Below, piece after piece: positions 57,640 to 64,000 of a DNA stretch of 64,000 nucleotides. Location: contig CP085629.1 in the NCBI GenBank assembly GCA_024704175.1, positions 4,216,001-4,280,000 of the forward strand. Direction: 5' to 3'. The number at the start of each line of letters is the position of its first letter. Position 1 is the stretch's first letter. The notes beneath the pieces are model-generated. The model was not told the origin of the DNA. It saw nothing but the letters and a program-made list of their open reading frames with translations, and did not search any database. Made by a program: the position numbers and the translations under genes. The stretch is from Paenibacillus sp. P25. Lineage in GTDB: Bacteria > Bacillota > Bacilli > Paenibacillales > NBRC-103111.

Positions 57640-59348
57640 ATGCGCCAGAAACATCTGTTCATCCCATCGCTTCGGGAAGTGCCTGCGGAAGCGGAGGCGG
57701 AGAGCCACCGGCTTCTCCTGAAGGGAGGCTTCATCCGACAGCTGGCGTCCGGCGTCTATTCCTATCTTCCGTTAGGGCTGCGGGTGCTGCACCGGATGGA
57801 GAGCATCATCCGCGAAGAAATGGAACGCACGGGAGCCCAGGAGCTTCGCCTCCCGGCCGTTCAGCCCGCCGAGTCGCTGCAGCAATCCGGGCGGTACGCC
57901 TTATACGGCCCCGAGCTGTTCCGTCTTGACGACCGGCACCAGCGGGAGTTCGCCTTGGGCCCGACCCACGAAGAAGTCATTACCTCTATCGTCCGCGATG
58001 AAATCCATTCCTACAGGCAGTTGCCGGTGGTGCTGTACCAGATTTCAACCAAATACCGCGACGAACGGCGCCCGCGGTTCGGCCTGGTGCGCGGCAGAGA
58101 ATTTTTGATGAAGGATGCCTACTCGTTCACAGCGGACTGGGAGGGGCTGGACCGGGTTTACCGGGCTATGCAAGGCGCGTATGAGCGGATTTTTACACGG
58201 TGCGGACTGGACTTCCGGACGGTCGAAGCGGACGCGGGAGCCATTGGCGGCGAAGGCGGAACGCACGAATTTATGGCGCTGGCGGATATCGGAGAGGATA
58301 CGGTTGTTGCCTGCGAAGGTCGCGGGTATGCCGCCAATCTGGAGCTGGCCGAGACCGGGTTCGCCCCTGTAAGCCCGAAGGCCGCTCAGGACGTACCTGT
58401 GGAAAAATTTGCGACGCCCGGTACACGGACCATCGAGGAGCTGACGGATACCTACGGCTTCTCCGCACGTGAGCTGATCAAAACGTTGATTTACTTGGCT
58501 GACGGTTCCCCGGTCGCCGTATTGGTCCGGGGGACCGCACCGTGAACGAAACCAAGCTCAAGCGGTACCTTCGCGCGGAACACGTGGAGCTGGCTGACGA
58601 GGGTACCATCCGGAGTGCGGCCGGGGCTCCTCCCGGCTTCGTCGGACCGGCCGGCCTGACCATTCCCGTGCTCGTCGACCGCGAAGTCGCCGGCCTGCCG
58701 TCCGCGATTGCAGGCGCAGGTGAAGCGGGCTATCATGTGCGCGGCATCCGCCCCGGGCGGGACTTCCCGATCGATCGTGTCGGCGACTTCCGGGAAGCCG
58801 CCCCGGGCGACCGCTGTCCCCGCTGCGAAGGCCCGCTCCATTTTCTCCGCGGCATCGAGGTCGGCCATATCTTCAAGCTCGGGACCCGGTACAGCGGCAA
58901 GCTGGGCGCACTCTTCACGGACCCGGCAGGCGGCCGGCGACCTGTCATCATGGGTCGCTACGGCATCGGCGTTTCGCGTCTTATGGCCGCCATCGCGGAG
59001 CAGCGCCGCACAGATTCGGGCCTCATCTGGCCGCTTGCCGTCGCGCCGTTTCAAGTGCATGTGATCCCGGTATCGGCTCGGGACGAGCATCAGATGCGGC
59101 TGGCGGAAGACCTCTACCGGCGGCTGCAGGACCAGGGCGCCGCTGTGCTGCTGGACGACCGAGAGGAACGGCTGGGCGTTAAGCTGACGGACGCCGATTT
59201 GATCGGCATCCCCTTACGCATCGTCGTCGGCAAAAAAGCCGTCCAAGGTATCGCCGAGTATCAAGAACGCGACGGGGACGGAGGAACTCAGGAGCTGACG
59301 ACACAAGAAATCGCCGGGCGGATCCTGCAGAAGATTCTGGGTTCCTGA
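57640..59348 (+). CDS. proS: Prolyl-tRNA synthetase (reading frame broken once)
   Basis: Rejoined length is about 569 residues, normal for bacterial ProRS with the YbaK-type editing insert. Class II motifs are visible: PLGLRVLHRMESIIREEMER, GPTHEEVITSIVRDEIHSYR, and YRDERRPRFGLVRGREFLMK with DAYSF. MGRYGIGVSRLMAA is motif 3. The insert includes ELIKTLIYLADGSPVAVLVR. The break at 58530 is repaired by one G (CGGGGGACC to six G), giving VRGDRTVNETKLK. The start at 57640 has AAGGAGG eight bases upstream. It charges tRNA-Pro and is essential unless a second copy exists elsewhere, so the break is probably an artefact. Confidence 0.9.
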
Positions 59349-59447
59349 ACCGTGTCGTGGAGGATCGTAACCACCGTCGGCGGGGTGGAACATTTTTCCT
59401 GCCCCAGCCGTCTTTACTTATAGCTTTAGAAACGGAGGGAAGGCTGC

Positions 59448-59693
59448 ATGAATATCGAATCCGCGATACGGGAGAAATTCAAATGTGCGAAATGCAGCGG
59501 AACGGCATGCCGGACCAAAGAAGTCGCCATGACCGGGACCGAGCTCAGCAAATTGCTGGACATTCAGCACAATCATTTCTTGTTTGTTTCCTGCGAGCAT
59601 TGCGGATATGTCGAAGTGTACAATCCCAATATGCTTGAAGGCAAAACCCGCGGGCAATTGGGCACGGTGCTGGATATTTTGTTCGGCGGATGA
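59448..59693 (+). CDS. Zinc-ribbon nucleic-acid-binding protein (DUF2082)
   Basis: The 81-residue protein has two CxxC pairs: FKCAKCSGTAC and FVSCEHCGYVEVYN. This spacing and size match the DUF2082 zinc-ribbon family. It ends with LGTVLDILFGG. The start has GGAGGG about nine bases upstream. It is complete and probably a housekeeping small protein of unknown role. Confidence 0.8.
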   Translation: MNIESAIREKFKCAKCSGTACRTKEVAMTGTELSKLLDIQHNHFLFVSCEHCGYVEVYNPNMLEGKTRGQLGTVLDILFGG

Positions 59694-59760
59694 CCGGAGC
59701 GGCCCCGGAGTCTCAACTTTACGTTTTTTGACAAGAATGAATGATAGATAGACAGGATGT

Positions 59761-59788
59761 GGGGTATCCGGCGGAAAAGCGATACCCC
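59761..59788 (+). terminator. Stem-loop after the zinc-ribbon gene
   Basis: GGGGTATC and GATACCCC form an 8-bp stem with a 12-base loop, followed by GCCTTTCGTT. The U-tract is modest. Confidence 0.5.
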
Positions 59789-59926
59789 GCCTTTCGTTGC
59801 AGGAGGAACCGCCGGCCTAAACCGGACAAGCCCCCGCCGCATAACTTGCGATTTCGCATCAAATCTAGTAAGTTAGAAAGAGTGTTTTCTTAAATATTAA
59901 ATTATTGTAAAATCCAGGGGAAAATT

Positions 59927-60022
59927 ATGAAAATCTTAAAAAATGTGCTTCTCGTGATCATCAGCTGTCTGCTCAGCTATTGGCTGGTCGGCGGGGCATT
60001 GGTGGACTTATTAGGCATCTGA
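59927..60022 (+). CDS. Possible small membrane protein (31 aa)
   Basis: The frame MKILKNVLLVIISCLLSYWL, then VGGALVDLLGI has one membrane segment and a basic N-terminus. AGGGG lies seven bases before the ATG. The stretch 59789-59926 is A+T-rich and could hold its promoter. No family is known to me, so this is a guess based on composition and ribosome site. Confidence 0.45.
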   Translation: MKILKNVLLVIISCLLSYWLVGGALVDLLGI

Positions 60023-60079
60023 CCCGGTGGAAAATCCGGACCGATTGCATGGTAAGCACACCGGCGGAATCGCCGAATT

Positions 60080-60853
60080 TTAGAAAAACTCATCCAGCAA
60101 TTGATAAAATTCCAGCTTCGCTTCATCCGCTTCGCCCAGCCCATATTCCTTGAGGAAGAAAGGAATCCATTCGCTGCCGAAATTATAGGCGATGCTTCTG
60201 GCCGCCAGCGCCAAGTCCTGGTACCGGTCCGCTACGCCGCCTCTGCCCCAATCGATAAATCCGCTGACCCCGCCCTCACAGATCAAAATATTGGGCAAGC
60301 AGTAATCCCCGTGGGTGAACACCAGATCCTCACTCTCCGGCCGGTCGCGGACCAGCTCCTGAAACAAATCCGCCGCCTTCTTTCCTTGCCTCTTCTCATC
60401 AAAATCCGCTTCGTCGATAAGCCCGCTTTCTGTCCGGTAACCGGCCTCCTTCAACTTCACCTCCAGCGTTTGTAGAAAAGGACACCCCGCCGTATCCACC
60501 GAATGAATGCTTCGAAGTCCCGACGCCAGCAGGGCCATGAGCTCAGGCAAGTGCGGACGATGGCTGGGGTCGGAGGCATTCACGCCCCGGATTTCCGTAA
60601 TCAGCAGGTATTCGCTGCGGTCATCCTGCTCATACGCAAGCACCTCGGGGACGGGAAGCTTGCCCTGCAGCCAAAGCAGCCGGTCCCGCTCCTGCCATAG
60701 GTGCTCAACCGCACGGTTCGGCTGAATCTTTAAATAATAGGTATTCCCATCGTCTTGCAAACGGAAGACGCTGGCCTCGGACATGCCCAAGGTGATTTGC
60801 TCCCAGCTATAGCCGCGAGTTCGCTCCGCCAGAGCCTGTGGAATATCCCGCAT
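60080..60853 (-). CDS. Aminoglycoside phosphotransferase (APH(3')-like)
   Basis: The 257-residue protein follows the APH(3') layout. A kinase-like N-lobe has YYLKIQPNRAVEHLWQERDR and LPVPEVLAYEQDDRSEYLLI. The catalytic loop is VFTHGDYCLPNILI (HxDxxxxN), and the metal loop is GFIDWGRGGVADRYQDLALA. These match true APH(3') enzymes closely, beyond the general APH superfamily. It may phosphorylate kanamycin-like aminoglycosides. Whether it confers resistance here cannot be seen. It is a single gene and complete. Confidence 0.8.
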   Translation of the reverse strand: MRDIPQALAERTRGYSWEQITLGMSEASVFRLQDDGNTYYLKIQPNRAVEHLWQERDRLLWLQGKLPVPEVLAYEQDDRSEYLLITEIRGVNASDPSHRPHLPELMALLASGLRSIHSVDTAGCPFLQTLEVKLKEAGYRTESGLIDEADFDEKRQGKKAADLFQELVRDRPESEDLVFTHGDYCLPNILICEGGVSGFIDWGRGGVADRYQDLALAARSIAYNFGSEWIPFFLKEYGLGEADEAKLEFYQLLDEFF

Positions 60854-61074
60854 CGTGGAATCCCTCCTTCAATCGGTCGTATGACCAGTGTAGCCGAACC
60901 GGACCGCCGCTGACCAGGGAAAGGTTCATTAAGAAGAAATAATCTTTGTCCAAATTTCACTTTTAAAATCCTGTTTTTCACATAAAGTTAAACAAAGGAG
61001 CCTGTACGACACCCTGGACAGAACGGACATGCCGCGACCTCTCTATATCCTTATCTATTCGGAGGTGCAGTTCC

Positions 61075-62031
61075 ATGCATTCCGCTTTTCCCGTTGTTGC
61101 GCTTACCTTTGTCATTGTTGCCCTGTCCTGCCCCGTTCTGATCTGGGGACTCCGCACGCTCAAGCTGACCCAGCCGATCCGGCCGGAGCTTCCTGCAAGC
61201 CACCAGGTCAAGAGAGGGACGCCGCTGATGGCCGGCATCATCTTATTCACCGGTGTCATCGCTTCCCTGGTCTCCCATCCCGGCCCGATGACGGTCTTCT
61301 TAAGCTCGGTCTTCCTGCTGTTCAGTCTCGTCGGCTTCCTCGATGATTTCCGCAAGGCCGCCTTTCAGGACCCTTCAGGCATCTCGGGAAAAACGAAGCT
61401 CCTGCTGCAGTTTCTGTTCACGGGCCTTCTCCTGCTGGCGCTGGCCGGATTCCTGCCGTTCGACCCGACGATTTCTCTCACCGGAGAGATCGGGTTTTCG
61501 CTTCATCCCGGCGTCTACGCGCTTCTGGCCCTTCTCTTCATCGTCGGATCGGCCAATGCGATCAATTTTACGGACGGACTGGACGGGTCGCTGATCGTGG
61601 TTTCCATTCCCACTTATTTTTTCTTCTTCGCCGTCTCCGAGCGGGCGGAGGTGCAGCTCTTTTCCTTGACCATGATCGCCTGTTTGCTGGGTCTCTTGAT
61701 CTACAACATTCACCCCGCCCGGGCGTTCATGGGCGATACGGGGTCGCTGGCCATCGGGGGCTCGCTCGCCTTCCTGGCCGTCATTGAGAAGGTGGAAGTT
61801 CTGATTCCGCTCTTATTCGTGATCTACTTTGCCGAACAGGGGTCCGTCATTCTCCAGGTCTGGTATTATAAAAAAACGAAAATCCGCATTTTCCGAATGA
61901 CTCCCATCCACTTTCACTTCAGTCTGAAATACGGCTGGAGCGAGAATCAAATCGTAATGGTGTTCGGCCTTGTATCGTGGCTCTCAACGATCGTCTGCCT
62001 GCTGCTGTACAAGTATGTACTCCATTCTTGA
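61075..62031 (+). CDS. mraY: MraY-like phospho-MurNAc-pentapeptide transferase
   Basis: The 318-residue protein has about ten membrane segments and MraY motifs: HQVKRGTPLMAGIILFTGV, LVGFLDDFRKAAF, SANAINFTDGLDGSLI, ARAFMGDTGSLAIGGSLAFL and TPIHFHFSLKYGWSENQIV, which is specific to MraY rather than WecA. The catalytic aspartates are present. It would transfer phospho-MurNAc-pentapeptide to undecaprenyl phosphate. It is far from any dcw gene and may be a second copy. A GGAGG lies about eight bases upstream of the start. Confidence 0.85.
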   Translation: MHSAFPVVALTFVIVALSCPVLIWGLRTLKLTQPIRPELPASHQVKRGTPLMAGIILFTGVIASLVSHPGPMTVFLSSVFLLFSLVGFLDDFRKAAFQDPSGISGKTKLLLQFLFTGLLLLALAGFLPFDPTISLTGEIGFSLHPGVYALLALLFIVGSANAINFTDGLDGSLIVVSIPTYFFFFAVSERAEVQLFSLTMIACLLGLLIYNIHPARAFMGDTGSLAIGGSLAFLAVIEKVEVLIPLLFVIYFAEQGSVILQVWYYKKTKIRIFRMTPIHFHFSLKYGWSENQIVMVFGLVSWLSTIVCLLLYKYVLHS

Positions 62032-62045
62032 GACGCCGTATATGC

Positions 62046-62079
62046 AAAAAAACCACCTCCAGGACACGCCTGAAGGTGG
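62046..62079 (-). terminator. Rho-independent terminator of the SDR gene
   Basis: On the minus strand the stem CCACCTTCAGG/CCTGGAGGTGG with one mismatch is followed by seven T. It also lies 15 bases after the mraY stop and could serve both genes. Confidence 0.75.
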
Positions 62080-62097
62080 ATCGCTCTAAAAGCCTTA

Positions 62098-62879
62098 TTA
62101 CAGCGCGGCGCCTTTGCCGCCGTCGACATTGACCGCCGTTCCGGTAACGTAGGAGGCTGCATCCGATGCGAGAAACGCGATGACTCTTGCGGCTTCCTCC
62201 GTATTGCCGATGCGTCCGAGCGGGATTTGATGGCGGGGATTCTCGGCATATTCCTCCCAGGTCAGCTCCGGCGCCTGGCGCTTCCAGGCCTTCTCGATTT
62301 GGTCGCGCGGATCATGCCGATGCATACCGAGTTGACCCGGATCCCGTCGGGGGCCAAATCCCGGCTCATCGCCTTGGTCAGGGCCAGTCCGGCGGCACGG
62401 CTTACCGTAGTAGGCAGAGAGGAGGCCGGCGGCGTTTTCGCTGCGGAGGTGGTAATGTTCACGATGGCCCCGCCCCCGGCCTCCCGCATATAGGGAACGG
62501 CGGCGCGCGAGATCCGAATGGCCGCGAACAGTTTTAAGTCCAGGTCGTTCTCCCACAGCTCGTCGGTCACCTTCTCGAACGGCCCGGCCGCTGAAGTGCC
62601 CGCGTTATTCACCACAATATCCAGCCTGCCGAAGCGCTCAACCGTGATCGCGACCACCTTCTGGCATTCATCCGGCAAGGTGACATCCGCTTGAATATAT
62701 AAAACCTCGGCCCCCGTTTTTCCCGAAATCACCGTGGCCGCCTTCTGAAGCTGCTCCTCGCCCCGTGCGCAAATCGCCACCTGCGCGCCTTCCTTCGCCA
62801 GCGTCAGCGCCGTTTCGAACCCGATTCCTTTGCTGCCCCCGGTAACGAGAGCTACCTTACCCCGTAAACCCAAGTCCAT
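62098..62879 (-). CDS. Short-chain dehydrogenase lacking the usual Tyr/Lys pair (frame broken once)
   Basis: Rejoined, about 260 residues. The cofactor part is normal: KVALVTGGSKGIGFETALTL, DIVVNNAGTSAAGPF. Where YxxxK is expected, SSLPTTVSRAAGLALTKAMS is seen, so the catalytic Tyr is replaced. After SVCIGMIR the frame shifts near 62295 and continues DQIEKAWKRQAPELTWEEYA and SDAASYVTGTAVNVDGG. Length is one base short of a multiple of three. The start at 62879 has GGGAGGAG upstream. The catalytic change suggests another reaction or a non-catalytic role. Confidence 0.75.
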
Positions 62880-63008
62880 CGTACGTCTCCTCCCTATCGT
62901 TCCGTAATCAAACAAGAAGTCTCCGTTCGCCCATTCTTCGTCCAGGCCATGCATCCCTATGATACCAATGCCGAAAAGACCCCGTCAATTCGGCTACCCG
63001 CAGACAGC

Positions 63009-63050
63009 CAAAAGGACCGCCCAAGCGGTAAATTCGCCCGGACGGCCCTT
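63009..63050 (-). terminator. Terminator of the Ycf48-like gene
   Basis: On the minus strand AAGGGCCGTCC pairs with GGGCGGTCCTT, allowing G-U pairs, and four T follow. It starts about 35 bases after the stop codon. Confidence 0.6.
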
Positions 63051-63083
63051 AGTCACGCATATATTGGCTTGCCTTCCGACAAC

Positions 63084-64000
63084 TTAGAGATGCGGCGTGC
63101 TCGGCTTCCAGGTATTCCCTCCGTCGGCCGTAAACATCAGATAATCCCCTTTAGTCGGGTCGTAAACCCGTACCCAGCCGGCCTTGTCCGTGAAAAACTT
63201 CAGCTGCTCGAAGCTCCATTCCTGGCCTTCCTGGATTTTGCGCTCGAACGTCTTGCCTCCGTCATGCGTTACGGCCAGCCCGCCGCCGATCGGTCCGGCA
63301 CCGGCGCTCAGCGGAACGAAGCCGGTCGTCTCCGACACAAACTGCAGCCCTCTCGTATAAGGCCGGCCGCCCCGCATCTCGGACACCTTCGTCCAGGTAG
63401 CTCCCCCGTCGCGTGTGGCATACAGGCTCGATTGCAGATTTTCCAGACTCAGCACCATAAACCAGCCCTGCTTTGGGTTGATGAAGGAAATGCCTACGTT
63501 CCGCATATTCGACGAATCCTGCGGCGACCACTGCAAATTCCAATGCGCCCCGCCGTCCGTGGTGTTCACGATCGTAATAGCGCACTGCTCGCCCGCCTGC
63601 TGCTCCTCCGGCTTGCAGCCTTTGCCCGCTCTTCCCATCACCCAGGCATGCTTGCCGTCCTGATCGAACGCTCCCTGCTCCGGGATAAAAGGACCGATGT
63701 GGAAATTAACCGCCTTCCACTGCTTTCCGCCGTCGGAGGTTTCGAGCATTTGGTACCCGGCGATGACAAAAGCCTTTTGCGAGCTAACCGGAAACACGCG
63801 GTCCTCGCTGTACAGATTGACATTCTGCACTTTTGTCTGCCACTGCGCCGTCCATTTGGCTCCACCGTCGTCGGAGCGTACGATTCGCAGCTGCGAACAC
63901 AGGCGCTGGCCCTGCTCTTCCCGGCGTCCCGTTTTGCCGACAATCCAGCCCACCGACTCGTCGGCAAAGCCAACGGCGCGCACATTCAAATCCGGGAGTG
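63084..64000 (-). CDS. Ycf48/BNR-repeat protein (5' end outside the window)
   Basis: The 301 or more residues hold repeated propeller units: VRSDDGGAKWTAQW, LETSDGGKQWKAVNF, VNTTDGGAHWNLQW, YATRDGGATWTKVS, VTHDGGKTFERKI and FTADGGNTWKPS. Asp-Gly-Gly and Trp recur about every 45-60 residues, typical of Ycf48-like and sortilin-like proteins. The frame is open at the window edge, so the start and any signal peptide are beyond it. Such proteins are often secreted in Bacillales; function is unknown. Confidence 0.8.
   Translation of the reverse strand, partial: LPDLNVRAVGFADESVGWIVGKTGRREEQGQRLCSQLRIVRSDDGGAKWTAQWQTKVQNVNLYSEDRVFPVSSQKAFVIAGYQMLETSDGGKQWKAVNFHIGPFIPEQGAFDQDGKHAWVMGRAGKGCKPEEQQAGEQCAITIVNTTDGGAHWNLQWSPQDSSNMRNVGISFINPKQGWFMVLSLENLQSSLYATRDGGATWTKVSEMRGGRPYTRGLQFVSETTGFVPLSAGAGPIGGGLAVTHDGGKTFERKIQEGQEWSFEQLKFFTDKAGWVRVYDPTKGDYLMFTADGGNTWKPSTPHL

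Noticed and set aside
1..64000. CRISPR array, tRNA or rRNA genes
   Set aside because: No regularly spaced repeats and no tRNA- or rRNA-like sequence were noticed on reading both strands.

Overview
The window looks like chromosome of a spore-forming Firmicute of the Paenibacillus group. The signs are a T-box leader ahead of prolyl-tRNA synthetase, a YjcZ-type mini sporulation protein, the 5' part of a sigma-K gene, several sugar ABC operons paired with YesM/YesN-like two-component systems, and CcpA-type cre boxes. The left third is A+T-rich accessory DNA and the right half is G+C-rich core-like DNA. Two single lines give the extremes: 18 G+C of 60 at 15241-15300 and 42 of 60 at 45001-45060. 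The change is visible near 32.6 kb.

Region 1 (1-25 kb) is a defence and toxin island, mostly on the minus strand. It holds a pPIWI-RE module (REase, DinG-type helicase, PIWI protein) whose operon ends in a YhaM-like exoribonuclease. Next come a McrBC-like cassette (McrB-type AAA+ ATPase, DUF2357/PD-(D/E)XK protein, a second nuclease and an unknown partner), a Fic protein, and a plus-strand HerA ATPase plus OLD-like ATPase/TOPRIM pair. Zeta-like kinase copies, VapBC and toxin or antitoxin remnants, a SWIM-domain protein, a UPF0158 protein and a pRiA4b ORF3-like protein follow. The island abuts a sigK gene cut short after about 70 codons, so the whole left 25 kb may lie inside a sigK-interrupting (skin-like) element whose other end is outside the window.

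Region 2 (25-32 kb) is a carbohydrate locus: GH43 glycosidase, two permeases, a binding lipoprotein, an AraC-type response regulator and a sensor kinase. Region 3 (33-40 kb) is a second ABC sugar transporter with its own two-component system. Region 4 (40-45 kb) is fatty-acid metabolism: acyl-CoA synthetase, thioesterase and SCP2-like protein, divergent from etfB-etfA. Region 5 (45-56 kb) is a third sugar operon: a large GH106-like glycosidase, two permeases, a membrane-anchored AraC regulator and a binding lipoprotein, then GrpB-like and DUF429 proteins. Region 6 (56-64 kb) holds an unknown duplicated-domain protein, T-box/proS, a zinc-ribbon protein, an APH-like kinase, a MraY homologue, an atypical SDR and a Ycf48-like repeat protein cut by the window edge.

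Many genes across all regions, including proS, are broken by single-base changes, usually one base missing from a short homopolymer. When each pair of fragments is rejoined the total length is typically one base short of a multiple of three. I therefore annotate each as one gene and treat most breaks as probable sequence errors, while noting that some island genes may really be decayed. No rRNA, tRNA, CRISPR array, transposase or recombinase was recognised.
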